DNA of 32,544 nt from an uncultured Eubacteriales bacterium (GTDB lineage Bacteria; Bacillota; Clostridia; Christensenellales; Borkfalkiaceae), in NCBI GenBank assembly GCA_900547645.1, contig URHP01000011.1, positions 1 through 32,544 on the forward strand, in the 5' to 3' direction. Below are positions 22,393-31,610 of the stretch, one piece after another. Position numbers and translations under genes: made by a program. Each line of letters opens with the position of its first letter. The first letter of the stretch is position 1. The notes under the pieces are model-generated. The model searched no databases. It was not told where the DNA came from and saw only the letters and a list, made by a program, of their open reading frames with translations.

Positions 22393-25300
22393 TCACGCGA
22401 TGGTGAAGCGATCGATCGTAAGGTTTGCGGACATCAGCGTCTTGGCGTCCGACCAACTGTAGGAATACTTTCCGTGTCCGACGGATACGACGGTGATCGT
22501 ATATCCGTTCAGCGTATAGATCTGCGTGACTTTCGCGTGCGCGTAATCCTTGGAGGAAAGCTCGGAATCCTGATAGCTGTTCGTTCCGCCCGTCGCGTCG
22601 TCTGCAGGGACGGTATCGGCGCTGTTGTCGAAGGCGTAACGGTAATCGGTGGACTGCAGAACGATCTCCGAAGCGAAGGACGCCGAAAACGTTCCCGTCA
22701 TTTCGATCTGGTTGCTGTGATGATCTTTGAACCAGCCGTTGTACCAGCGCTGCCCCGACATGGTGCCGCTGACCATGCTGTACCACAGCGCTTCAAGCTG
22801 CGTATCTTCCTCAAAGACTGTCGCCGTGAATTGCCGCCAGCCCTCTTCCGTATTCTGCCACCAGCCGAAGAAGGTCTGATCCGCCGCCTCAGGCTCGGAA
22901 AGGGAAATTTCCATGCCCTGTTCGTAATAGACGGTCTGCGTTTCGCCGAGGACGTTTGCATACGTGACTTCCACGGGATTTTCAAAGAGGGCGATCTGCG
23001 CGCCTTCCGCGCCGATCTGCGCCGTCATGAACGTGGCGGGGAACGCAGAGAGGTCGAGCGCATTCCCCTGCGCGTCGCGCAGGACGCCGTCGGCGCGCAT
23101 GGTATAGACGATCGTTTCGCCGTAGTACGTGACGGAAACTTCCGCCCCGTAATACATCTGCGTTGCGAACGAGTACGTTCCGTCGTCGTTTTCCGTCCAT
23201 CCGTCGCCGGGCGAAACGGGAGAAACGAACGTCACATCGTAAAGATTGGGCATATAGACGGCTTCCGCCGTGCCGCCGGGCGCAAACGCGAACTCCTTCC
23301 AACGAAGCGTATAGCCCTCGCGCGCTTCATATCCGGAAAGATCGGGATAGCTGAGCGCAGTGAACAGGCGGTCGCCCGCGTACCACACGTCCTGCTCGCC
23401 CGCCTGTTCGCCGTCCACCGTATAGCGGACGGTGGATCTCTGCGGTTCAAGATAGGCGTTGACCGCCTGCGACGCCCAGTCGTACGCCGCAAACATTTCC
23501 GCAGATGCGCCGAAATCCAAGGAGACGTCCGCCGTCTCGTCGGATGCCCCCGCTTCCCAGACGCCGCAGGGATTGCGGAAGGTCAGATTGGCGGTGACGC
23601 CGATGATATCCACAAGTTTGGTCGTCACGTCGAGGGTGCGCAGGACATTGTCCGTTCCGTTATAATTTGCAGATCTGAGCGTAACGGCGATGTTGTCCAG
23701 CACGTCGCCCGTCAGAACGGGACCGTTGAGATTGAGCGTCCACCTGCTGCCCGCTTCCTCTTTCTGATAACCGTAACTCGACAGAATGTCGGAGAGGATC
23801 ACGCCGTAATCGCCTTCGCTCTGACCGCCGCCCGTCATCGTAATGGGATCGGTGGGAATGCTGCCTGCAATCAGATCGCTCAGATTGAGCATAAAGACGA
23901 GCTGCTCCATGATCCCCGAGAGGAAATTGGAGGCAGGCATGACGCGATAGGCAGGCGCTTCGCCGTCCAGCGTACGGCGCAGATACGCCATGCCTTCCTT
24001 AAGCGTCAGTTCCGTCGTGCCCGAGCTCTTGAACGCGATGAGCCCGCCCAGGCCGCTACGGTCATAGCGGAGTTTGAGGTGCATGGCAATGTTCCCGCTT
24101 GCGTCAACGAAAACGGACAGACCGTTCACGCCCACGGTGATCGCGTCCCAGCTGCCGATGGAGAGCGTCGCGCTGCCGCTCATATAGAATTGCTCGTTGA
24201 GGGCGTACGAGCCGTCCTCCTCTTCATGCGTCGCGGAAGCCGCGACCGACTTGATGAGTTCGTCCACGCCCGAGAACGTATAATTGTTGTAGAGCTGATA
24301 TGCAAGCGTACGCACGCTGCCGTCCGGCAGGGTGAGCGTTGCGCCGTCCGATGTTTCCGCAAGCGCGAGCGCGTCATAGGCAAACCCGAACGAAACGCCC
24401 GTATTTTCGCTGTTGCCGTTTCCGTAAATATTGCCGAGCGAGACGCCCGCAAGCAGGGAACCGTTCTCTCCCGCCTTCTTGGTCAGTTCGATCGTGAGCG
24501 GTGCAAGCCCTTCGTCGCCATAGACGAGGTCGGAATCGAGCTTGACGGAAAACGCGATCGTGCCGTCCTCGCGCCGCACGATGCCGAGCGAAGTCAGATA
24601 CTTTCCGGGATCGGCCGCAACGACGTCCTCCGCCGCCCCGCCGACCGCGTCCGCGAGCCCGCCGAGCACGTCTTCGAGCGCGGCGTCGATGCCCAGCGTT
24701 CCCATGAGAATACCGCCGAGCGCGGAGAGCTGCGCCTTATCCGTATCCGTCAGCCATTCGGAGACGAAGAACGCATCCAGCGTCTCAAACAGTGCGGACA
24801 CCGTCTCCTGCGGCAGCCCGAGCCCCGCCAAAAAACCTGCAAGCGTATCCTGCGTGAGCGATACGCCGCTCGCGAGGATGGTGAGGAGGTCGCTCGCCGA
24901 CACCGCGAACCGCAGGGGCTGACAGTTTGCCTCCCCTGCCGCATATTTGGAGATGCTGACGAAGAAGTCAAGTTCGCCGTCCGCCTTCGCGTCAAACATC
25001 CAGAAGTCGAGATAGAGATCGGTGCCGCCCTCGCGCAGGTCGTCAAGCGTCAGGCTGAAATACACATATGCCCCTGGTTCGACGGTGACCGAAGTATTTT
25101 CCCGATCCACCGTCACGGGGAATCCGCCGCCCGCCGTCCCCGAATGGTAGGCAAGTTCGCCCGAGATCGCAAACACGTCGGAGCCGTCCGCCGCGGCGAC
25201 CGTTGCGCCATTGAACGTCACGGTCACATCGGACGAAGCGAGCGTTGCGACCGCCGCGCCCGCAAAATCAAGCAGTTCGCACAGATCGGAAACCGTCATC

Positions 25301-28300
25301 AGTCCGTCTGCGGGAAGCTGCTCCGCCCCGCCTTCGGCAGCCGATACGCCGAGTTCCCCCGAAAGGGTGACGTCGCCGCACGCCGTCTTCCCCAATGCGA
25401 GAAGCAGACCGCTTTCCGCCGCACGCAGATCGAACGTGAACGCCCCGTAAGAGAGCGTGGCAAGGCTGCCTTCCGCATCGGACGCTCCGCCGAACGAAAT
25501 CCCTCCGATGATCGAGGGCAGGTCGAGAGACGCAAGCAGTTCGGTGACCGCCGCGCCCGCGCCGAGCTGCGCCGAAAGTTCCGCTACGGATCCGGGCAGC
25601 GCGCCCTCCGCCGAGCGGTTGATGACGGCAGCGATGCGCGCATACACCTGCTCAAAGGTATCGCCGAGCCTGTAAAGCTCGTCGTAGACAAGTTCCACGC
25701 CCACCGTACCATATACGATGCGCACACGCGAAGCGTCCGCATCGACCGAGATCGTCTGGCGCGTCCCGTTTGCCGTGACCGCAAGATCCATGACAAGCCC
25801 GAATCCGTCCTTCCAGGAAAGGACGCCGTTTTCGACGGCAAGCCCGAGTTTGATGTTCCGATACTGCAGGGAAAGCGCACCCTCCAGCGCAATGCGTCCC
25901 TGCCCGATCGCCGCCGCCAGCGTATCGATGACGGGCGACGCGTCCGCATAGCCTTCCGTGTCCACGGCAAACGCCCTGCCGGGGACGACGTTCACGCCGA
26001 TCCCGAGCGCACGGGCGGTGAGCACATTTTCCGCGACGGAAAGTTCCACGTCGCCGAGCGCAAAATCCACGCCGAACGCCCCGAGCAGCTGCGTCCCCGC
26101 AAGCACGATCTGCGCCGCGCCGTCCTGTTCGGAGACGGAGACGAGCGCGCCGAAGTCGAGCGAAAGAATGCGTTCGAGCAGATCAGTCTCCTCTTCGGAC
26201 GCCGTCTGCATGCCGAGCGCAGCGGAAAGCAGCGCACTCAGATCCTGTACGGAAACCTTCAGCTTCATGCCTTCCAGCTTCAGGCAGAGGGCGCCGTCCG
26301 CATAGGCGATCTCCGCCGTCTTGGCAGCGCCGGCATAGGAGAACGTAAACGCGCCCTGCACCGCGCGGGTATTCATGTCGAGGGAGACCGCCCCGTTCAC
26401 GGCAAGCTCACCCGCCGCATACGAAACGTCCGCCTGCAAATAGTCCTGCGAAAGCAGCGAAAGCACGTTCTTGGCAAGCGCAACCGCGTCGGTATATCCC
26501 TCCGTCCCGACGGAAAACGCTTCGCCTTCGGTCAGCGAAAGCTGCACGCCGAGCACGTTCGCGCCGACCGCGCCGTCCTTGACGAAGAGCGCGACGTCGC
26601 CGAGTTCGAAATCGACACCGAGCGCCGCAAGCAGCTGCGTCCCTTTTGCGGCGATCTGCAGCGCGCCGTCCTGTTCGGAGACGGTGAAGTTTGCCGCGAA
26701 GTCGGGCGACAGCAATGCGGACAGCAGCGAGGAAAGATCGGGCATTGCCACATCGGCGGACGGCAACGTCAGATAGCCGCCGATCAGCCCGATCGCCTCT
26801 TTGACGTCCGCTTTCAGACGGATGCCGTCCACCGTGAGATAGACGTCTCCGCCCGCATAGGCAAAGGACACGCTCTTTTTCGCGCCGCGATAGGAAAGCG
26901 TGAAATCGCCGCGCACCTGCACGTCGTCCGCAAGCATCACGTCCGCATTCCCCGTCAGGGAGAACGCGCCGTCCGCATAGGAGAACCCGAGCGCAAGCGC
27001 ATCGCCCGAAGCGATGTCCGCGATCGTATCCGCATAGGGCATCAAATCAACATACGCCTGCTTTTCCGCATCGGTGAGCGCGGGCACGCTCTCCTGCGAG
27101 TAGGCGAGTTCCGCGCCGATCTGCATGCCGAAGGCAGTCAGATCCGCCGCCACGCCGCCGAGCGACACGGAGCCGTCCTCCGCGATCGCAAAGGTAAAGC
27201 GCACGGGGATGTCCATCCCGAACAGAGACAGCGTGGACGAGAGCTGCGCGCTCGTTCCGTCCTCCGCCTGCGTAAATTCCCCTGCGCCGAGCTGCGCGAG
27301 CAGCGTGTCCGTATCCAATGTGAGTTCCGGTGCGGAGCCGTCCGCCGGAGCAAGGAGCGACGCCAGATCGGAGACGCTCATGCGCACCCTGGTCCCGTCG
27401 CCGTAGCGCAGCCAGACGGCGTTTTCCGCATAGTGCAGCGTTACCGCGCCGAGCTGCGCACGCAGCTCCATGTCATTCATGTCCGAAACGTCCACGTAGA
27501 CGAGTCCGGAGAGCGGCGCGCCGTCGAGCGTCAGATCGAGCGCGAACGTAACGGGCTGCGTCAGGACGGGCGCGAACGCCTCGGCAAGGCAGTCCGCCGC
27601 CGTCAGGCTGCCCCCTTCGGGCGCGCCTGTGGCGGGTTTATCCGCATAATTTTTGAAGTAATTTTCGTACGCGTCCGAATATGCCCTGTCCGTGCCGTAT
27701 TCGTACACGGTGGTATAGTCCGCCGTACACTTTGCAGGGGCGCCCTTCGTAGCGGTGTACGCTTCGTCGATCTGCGACGAAAGCACCTGCCAGGTCGCAT
27801 CGAAGGTATAGGTCACCGTGATATATTCGAACGTGGGCAGAGAGGTAAGTGCGCCCGTATACATCATCTGGTTGACGTAGTAAGCGGGGGCTTTGTCGGT
27901 GGCGGGATCGAGGTAATACGTCTGCGAATACGTCCCGTCGCCGTTGTCCGTCACGTCGGACGCGTCGAGCAGCGTCTCCTCGTTGATGACGTACACGGAA
28001 AACTCCGTGCCGGGAAGTCCGCGCGTCGCCTTGTAATCCGCCACGGACATATTGCCGTAAGGCTCGCCCTCCCGCCATGCGGTATCGATGCCGTTATAGG
28101 TGGAAGGTCCGCCTGCGGCCTCCCGCCAGATCACGCGGTCGCCCACCCAGCAGAACTGCTTTGCCGACTTGATCAGGCTGGACGTCGTGATGTCCGTCTG
28201 AATGAGCACGCCGTCCGAATACTGCTTCCAGGTGTTGACCTTCTGGTTGAGTATGGTGTTGACGTTGCCGTCCATCTCCGAATACCACACGGGCTGCGCG

Positions 28301-28626
28301 CGGAACCTGGCGTTCATGTAACCGATATTTTCGAGCGCGGAGTGCATATCGGGCGTGGAGCCGTCCTCGGGAAGCGCGTACAGCACGGTCGCAAAGCCGT
28401 CGTCCACCAGATTGGGCACCGCCTTGTTGAAAAAGAGCGCGTTGATCCCGAACGTTCCGCCCACAAGAATGGCGCACGCGGAAAAAGCCGCAAGCACTTT
28501 CTTCAGCCTGCGGTGATGCTTCGCCTTCAGACGGAGCCCGCCCTTTCTCCTGCGGACGGGACGGGGGATCGCGTCCCCTTCCAGCGTGGTCAGCTCTTCC
28601 GGATTCTGTTTGATTTTACGTTTCAT
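22393..28626 (-). CDS. Giant membrane-anchored repeat protein (2077 residues), unknown function
   Basis: ATG 28626 follows GGAGGAACGGAAT; an upstream in-frame ATG has no such site. The first 43 residues are basic and cytoplasmic, residues about 44-63 are one membrane helix (VLAAFSACAILVGGTFGINA), and the rest is outside. Residues about 370-1000 hold at least three, probably four, degenerate beta-rich units of about 180 residues. Two clear copies carry GTQLL-A-GVDF-LGDV near 660 and 845, each followed by FSYAGAAKT-like strands. Residues about 1790-1950 resemble InlB-type (Flg_new) repeats, for example FFGWWQNTEEGWRQFTATVFEEDTQLEALW. There is no LPXTG signal. Ala, Asp and Leu are abundant and Cys rare. 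It may be an adhesin or a large lipid- or glycan-handling surface protein; I do not recognise the family. Confidence 0.85.
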   Translation of the reverse strand: MKRKIKQNPEELTTLEGDAIPRPVRRRKGGLRLKAKHHRRLKKVLAAFSACAILVGGTFGINALFFNKAVPNLVDDGFATVLYALPEDGSTPDMHSALENIGYMNARFRAQPVWYSEMDGNVNTILNQKVNTWKQYSDGVLIQTDITTSSLIKSAKQFCWVGDRVIWREAAGGPSTYNGIDTAWREGEPYGNMSVADYKATRGLPGTEFSVYVINEETLLDASDVTDNGDGTYSQTYYLDPATDKAPAYYVNQMMYTGALTSLPTFEYITVTYTFDATWQVLSSQIDEAYTATKGAPAKCTADYTTVYEYGTDRAYSDAYENYFKNYADKPATGAPEGGSLTAADCLAEAFAPVLTQPVTFALDLTLDGAPLSGLVYVDVSDMNDMELRAQLGAVTLHYAENAVWLRYGDGTRVRMSVSDLASLLAPADGSAPELTLDTDTLLAQLGAGEFTQAEDGTSAQLSSTLSLFGMDIPVRFTFAIAEDGSVSLGGVAADLTAFGMQIGAELAYSQESVPALTDAEKQAYVDLMPYADTIADIASGDALALGFSYADGAFSLTGNADVMLADDVQVRGDFTLSYRGAKKSVSFAYAGGDVYLTVDGIRLKADVKEAIGLIGGYLTLPSADVAMPDLSSLLSALLSPDFAANFTVSEQDGALQIAAKGTQLLAALGVDFELGDVALFVKDGAVGANVLGVQLSLTEGEAFSVGTEGYTDAVALAKNVLSLLSQDYLQADVSYAAGELAVNGAVSLDMNTRAVQGAFTFSYAGAAKTAEIAYADGALCLKLEGMKLKVSVQDLSALLSAALGMQTASEEETDLLERILSLDFGALVSVSEQDGAAQIVLAGTQLLGAFGVDFALGDVELSVAENVLTARALGIGVNVVPGRAFAVDTEGYADASPVIDTLAAAIGQGRIALEGALSLQYRNIKLGLAVENGVLSWKDGFGLVMDLAVTANGTRQTISVDADASRVRIVYGTVGVELVYDELYRLGDTFEQVYARIAAVINRSAEGALPGSVAELSAQLGAGAAVTELLASLDLPSIIGGISFGGASDAEGSLATLSYGAFTFDLRAAESGLLLALGKTACGDVTLSGELGVSAAEGGAEQLPADGLMTVSDLCELLDFAGAAVATLASSDVTVTFNGATVAAADGSDVFAISGELAYHSGTAGGGFPVTVDRENTSVTVEPGAYVYFSLTLDDLREGGTDLYLDFWMFDAKADGELDFFVSISKYAAGEANCQPLRFAVSASDLLTILASGVSLTQDTLAGFLAGLGLPQETVSALFETLDAFFVSEWLTDTDKAQLSALGGILMGTLGIDAALEDVLGGLADAVGGAAEDVVAADPGKYLTSLGIVRREDGTIAFSVKLDSDLVYGDEGLAPLTIELTKKAGENGSLLAGVSLGNIYGNGNSENTGVSFGFAYDALALAETSDGATLTLPDGSVRTLAYQLYNNYTFSGVDELIKSVAASATHEEEDGSYALNEQFYMSGSATLSIGSWDAITVGVNGLSVFVDASGNIAMHLKLRYDRSGLGGLIAFKSSGTTELTLKEGMAYLRRTLDGEAPAYRVMPASNFLSGIMEQLVFMLNLSDLIAGSIPTDPITMTGGGQSEGDYGVILSDILSSYGYQKEEAGSRWTLNLNGPVLTGDVLDNIAVTLRSANYNGTDNVLRTLDVTTKLVDIIGVTANLTFRNPCGVWEAGASDETADVSLDFGASAEMFAAYDWASQAVNAYLEPQRSTVRYTVDGEQAGEQDVWYAGDRLFTALSYPDLSGYEAREGYTLRWKEFAFAPGGTAEAVYMPNLYDVTFVSPVSPGDGWTENDDGTYSFATQMYYGAEVSVTYYGETIVYTMRADGVLRDAQGNALDLSAFPATFMTAQIGAEGAQIALFENPVEVTYANVLGETQTVYYEQGMEISLSEPEAADQTFFGWWQNTEEGWRQFTATVFEEDTQLEALWYSMVSGTMSGQRWYNGWFKDHHSNQIEMTGTFSASFASEIVLQSTDYRYAFDNSADTVPADDATGGTNSYQDSELSSKDYAHAKVTQIYTLNGYTITVVSVGHGKYSYSWSDAKTLMSANLTIDRFTIA

Positions 28627-28685
28627 ATTCCGTTCCTCCGCCGCTTTCTGATCCGCGACGGTTTGTAACAAATTTTTATGACACG

Positions 28686-28714
28686 ATTGTAACACGAACG
28701 TGACGGAATGTCAA
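28686..28714 (-). promoter_or_regulatory. Promoter of the giant repeat gene
   Basis: TTGACA (28714-28709), a 17-base spacer and TACAAT (28691-28686), giving a leader of about 55 bases. Confidence 0.85.
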
Positions 28715-28770
28715 CAAAATATATGACAAAATTCACGGAAATTTGCCGCTTCGCCGTCTTTTTTCCGCCA

Positions 28771-28810
28771 CGCAAAAGCGCCCTCTCTTGTTAGAGAGGG
28801 CGCTTTTGCG
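28771..28810. terminator. Terminator after the ABC operon
   Basis: A 17-bp perfect stem (28771-28787 with 28794-28810) closes loop TTGTTA, with AAAA and TTTT near its base. It lies 18 bases after the ATPase stop and also separates the operon from the promoter of the giant gene. Confidence 0.88.
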
Positions 28811-28827
28811 GAATTTTATGCATTGTA

Positions 28828-29496
28828 TCATTCGCCCATGAGCGCGCGGACCAGCTCGTCTTCGACCGGCGGGCGGGAAAAGAAGTCGCGCGGGATCCCG
28901 CCAGCGACGCTCCGGTCGAGCGCGACGGTCCCCTTTTTCAGCACGATGACGCGCTGCGCGAGCACCGCAGCTTCATGCACGTCGTGCGTGACGAACACCA
29001 CGGTCTGCCGCCGCTCCTGCCACAGCTGCGCCACAAGTTCCAGAAGCGTCCTTTTCAACGACAGATCGAGGGAGGAAAACGGCTCGTCCATGAGCAGCGT
29101 TTCGTGCGGATACAAAAAGGCGCGCGCAATGGCGACGCGCTGCCGCTCGCCCCCGGAAAGTTCGCGCGGGTACGATTTTTCCTTACCCGACAGCCCCACT
29201 CTGCGCAGCATTTCGCCTGCAACGTCCCACAGCCGTTTGGGCAGGACAAAGCGCAGATTTTCCTCCGCGGTGAGATTGGGCAACAGTTTCGGGGACTGAA
29301 AGAGATAGGAACACGGTCTGCGCCCTTCCACCTTCCCTTCGCAGGAAGTCAGTCCCGCAAGGATATTCAAAAGCGTCGTCTTGCCCGCGCCGCTCTCGCC
29401 GAGCACTGCGGCGATCTCCCCTTCGCGCAATTCGAAAGAGAGGTCGTCCAGCGCGGCACAGCTGCCGTACCGCTTGGTCACGTGTTCGAGAGTCAT
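28828..29496 (-). CDS. ABC transporter ATP-binding protein (nitrate/sulfonate/thiamine-precursor type)
   Basis: The 222-residue ATPase powers the importer encoded with it. Walker A GESGAGKTT, Q-loop YLFQSPKLLPNLTAEENL, signature LSGGERQRVAIARAF, Walker B TLLMDEPFSSLD and H-loop VFVTHDVHEA are all intact. It belongs with the SsuB/TauB/ThiZ-like subfamily. ATG 29496 overlaps the permease stop (ATGA), so it is translationally coupled; the longer frame would lie inside the permease gene. The substrate cannot be read from this subunit. Confidence 0.92.
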   Translation of the reverse strand: MTLEHVTKRYGSCAALDDLSFELREGEIAAVLGESGAGKTTLLNILAGLTSCEGKVEGRRPCSYLFQSPKLLPNLTAEENLRFVLPKRLWDVAGEMLRRVGLSGKEKSYPRELSGGERQRVAIARAFLYPHETLLMDEPFSSLDLSLKRTLLELVAQLWQERRQTVVFVTHDVHEAAVLAQRVIVLKKGTVALDRSVAGGIPRDFFSRPPVEDELVRALMGE

Positions 29497-30239
29497 CTGC
29501 GCCACCTCACAATCAGAAAATAGGCGAGCCTGCACAGCCCTTCCAGCGCGAAGCCCAACAGAAGCACCAGCAGCGTGAGCGCCATGAGCTCAGGCATTTC
29601 CAGATACATCTTCGCTTCCTGCATCATGCCGCCGAGCGAACGGTAGGTGGAAGCAAGCACCTCGCCCGAAATGACGATCTTCAGTCCCAGCGAAAAGATG
29701 CCGCCCGCCTGTTTGAGCAGCACGGGAGCCGCCAGCGGAAGATACATTTTCACGATGCGGCGGCCGAGCGGCACGCGGAAAGCGCGCGCAAGCTCTCCGT
29801 ATTCCTCCCCCGCTTCGTCCAGCCCCGCGAGCGCGGCGGCATAGACGGCGGGAAAGAGCACGAGCGCGGAGACGATCACGGGAGCGACCGCGGGCGTCGT
29901 CCAGAGCAAAAGCATGAGAATGACCGCCATGGTGGGAACGGTGCGCAGAACGGAGATCACGGGCGCGAAAAAGGCGCGCACCCAGCCCCACAGATGCGCG
30001 GCGACCGTCATGACGACGCCGAGCAGGAGGGAGGCAAGGAACGCCCACAGCGTCCGCAGAAAGGTATTTCCGAAGGCGCGCCAAAAGGACGCGCTTACAA
30101 GAAGGCGTCCCATTTCCGAACAGGCGTCCCAAAAAGAGGGCAGCACATAGTCATTCCGGACGATATAGTAGGCGATCAGCCACGCCAGCCACAGCGCGAC
30201 GATCGCAAGCAGGGAAAACAGCGCGTTCCGCTTTGCCAT
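29493..30239 (-). CDS. ABC transporter permease (SsuC/TauC/ThiX type)
   Basis: The 248-residue membrane protein has about six hydrophobic segments. The cytoplasmic EAA loop EEYGELARAFRVPLGRRIVKMYLPLAAP contacts the ATPase. SVLRTVPTMAVILMLLLW and ISGEVLASTYRSLGGMM are typical of the BPD_transp_1 permeases of the nitrate/sulfonate/thiamine-precursor group. It starts three bases after the stop of the binding-protein gene and overlaps the ATPase start by four bases. One permease gene implies a homodimeric channel. Confidence 0.92.
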   Translation of the reverse strand: MAKRNALFSLLAIVALWLAWLIAYYIVRNDYVLPSFWDACSEMGRLLVSASFWRAFGNTFLRTLWAFLASLLLGVVMTVAAHLWGWVRAFFAPVISVLRTVPTMAVILMLLLWTTPAVAPVIVSALVLFPAVYAAALAGLDEAGEEYGELARAFRVPLGRRIVKMYLPLAAPVLLKQAGGIFSLGLKIVISGEVLASTYRSLGGMMQEAKMYLEMPELMALTLLVLLLGFALEGLCRLAYFLIVRWRR

Positions 30240-30242
30240 GCG

Positions 30243-31304
30243 TTACTTTCCGGCAGTTGCGGCGATCTTGGTGCTGGCGGCAGGCTCGGGGCAGAGATAA
30301 TAGTCGCATCCGCCCGCAGGGGTAACGTTCGCCGCGTCCACCGCTTTCAGATTGACCTTGTCTGCAGCGGGCTGCGCATCGTTGTCCATCACCTGATAGG
30401 CAATGTCATATTTATCGAGCACGGCGCGGAAGGTGAGCCCGGGGACGTTGGCAAGCTGCACGACGCCCACCGTCGTTCCGACGAGCGCGGAGAGATTGTC
30501 CGCCGTGATCGCCGCGCGGTCGCCCGTCGTCAGAAGATACATGTTGCCGTTGGTCACGATGCCGAGCATCTTGTACGCCTCGCCCGTGCCGAGCAGTTTG
30601 GAAGCCGCATTGACGGGAAGGATGCAAAAGTCCGCCGCGGGATCCGCCCCCGAGACCTGCGCCCCGATCGTATCGGAGGCGACGATATGAAATTCAAACG
30701 CCGTCCCCTCCCCCTGCTCCGCAACGGCATTGGCGAGCGCAAGAGCGGGCGCACCGTCGGGCGCGTACACCGTATAGGTATCGGAAGCCGCTCCCGCCGC
30801 AGGTTCCTGCGTATAGTAGAACCCCTCTGCGACCGCCTTCGCCGCCGTGGAATCGACGGCGGAAAGCTCCGCGAGGTAGGAATTGACGCGCGTACGCGTC
30901 GCCTCTTCCGACGCGGAATAGTAGCGCACCGAGCAGTTGGCAATGACTTCCGCCGTCAGATTTTTGGCGTTGAGCGAGGGCGTCATGCCCTCCGTATAAT
31001 ATGCGGCGAGCGAATCGACGACGGTCTGCGCGGTCGCCGATGCAAGATACGCCGCGCTGCCCTCCATATAGGAGATCATCGTTCCGACGGCGCCCGCATC
31101 GCTCTCCAGCACGGACGTCTTGGCAACCAGGACCGCCTGCGGATACCCGTTCTCCCCGCCGTACAGCTGCTGCAGATCTCCCGCCATGCGGAAGGCGTTG
31201 CCGCCGCCCGAAGTTCCCTCTTCATCCTTGGGCGCACATGCGCCGGCCGCAAAGAGCGCCGCTCCCAGAACGAGCGCCGTTCCGATCGCAAACATTTTTT
31301 TCAT
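30243..31304 (-). CDS. ABC substrate-binding lipoprotein, circularly permuted domain order
   Basis: The 353-residue lipoprotein (C23, AAGAC) captures substrate for the importer. It belongs with the NMT1/SsuA-like binding proteins, but the segments occur in unusual order. Residues 38-165 (FRMAGDLQQLYG, GYPQAVLVAKTSVLE, EGMTPSLNAKNLTAEVI, GFYY) normally form the C-terminal half. A linker TQEPAAGAASD follows. Residues about 176-353 (YTVYAPDGAPALALA, GNMYLLTTGD, LVGTTVGVVQLANVPGLTF) are the normal N-terminal half. The protein ends at CPEPAASTKIAATAGK, just where FRMAGDL would continue in relatives. ATG 31304 follows GGAGGAAACAGATC and the signal peptide starts there. The substrate is unknown; thiamine precursors or sulfonates are typical for the group. 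Confidence 0.85.
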   Translation of the reverse strand: MKKMFAIGTALVLGAALFAAGACAPKDEEGTSGGGNAFRMAGDLQQLYGGENGYPQAVLVAKTSVLESDAGAVGTMISYMEGSAAYLASATAQTVVDSLAAYYTEGMTPSLNAKNLTAEVIANCSVRYYSASEEATRTRVNSYLAELSAVDSTAAKAVAEGFYYTQEPAAGAASDTYTVYAPDGAPALALANAVAEQGEGTAFEFHIVASDTIGAQVSGADPAADFCILPVNAASKLLGTGEAYKMLGIVTNGNMYLLTTGDRAAITADNLSALVGTTVGVVQLANVPGLTFRAVLDKYDIAYQVMDNDAQPAADKVNLKAVDAANVTPAGGCDYYLCPEPAASTKIAATAGK

Positions 31305-31330
31305 GATCTGTTTCCTCCGAACAATAAAAT

Positions 31331-31579
31331 TCAAAACTGACTGAATAAGGTCTTGGCGGTCACGCCGTCGAGCTGACCGATCTTGCCCGTGAGGGCATTC
31401 ACGACGGACGCCGGCGCATCAAGCACGACGCACAGCACGGAGACGCCCTTTTCACGGTACGGGATCCCCATTCTGCCCACGATATGATCGCCGAACGCGG
31501 AGAGATAGGCGTTGAGTTTTTCCGTCGATCCGCGATTCTGCACAATGACGGACAGCACCGCGATCCGCTTTTCTTCCAT
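31331..31579 (-). CDS. TM1266-type small regulator ([FeFe]-hydrogenase system regulator family)
   Basis: The 82-residue protein reads EEKRIAVLSVIVQNRGSTEK, then LNAYLSAFGDHIVGRMGIPYREKGVSVLCVVLDAP and ALTGKIGQLDGVTAKTLFS. This matches the TM1266 family, an ACT/NikR-like ferredoxin fold named as putative iron-only hydrogenase system regulator. The family lacks a DNA-binding domain and its ligand is not known. ATG 31579 directly follows a T-run, and AAGGGG eight bases before it lies in the 3' arm of a terminator hairpin. The longer frame upstream crosses this RNA structure. It heads the ABC operon and lies 26 bases before the binding-protein gene, which suggests that it senses or responds to the same substrate. 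Confidence 0.88.
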   Translation of the reverse strand: MEEKRIAVLSVIVQNRGSTEKLNAYLSAFGDHIVGRMGIPYREKGVSVLCVVLDAPASVVNALTGKIGQLDGVTAKTLFSQF

Positions 31580-31610
31580 AAAAAAATCCCCTTGCCCGAA
31601 GCGCAAAGGG
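31580..31610 (-). terminator. Conditional terminator masking the SD of the TM1266-like gene
   Basis: CCCTTTGC, loop GCTTCGG and GCAAGGGG (eight pairs, one G-U) are followed by ATTTTTTT and the start codon. It can stop transcription and block AAGGGG, the ribosome binding site. Confidence 0.75.

Noticed and set aside
22474..28668. Plus-strand frame of 2064 codons opposite the giant repeat gene
   Set aside because: It is antisense to a gene with signal anchor, SD and repeats. The product is Arg/His-rich and lacks domains, as expected for the complement of GC-rich codons.
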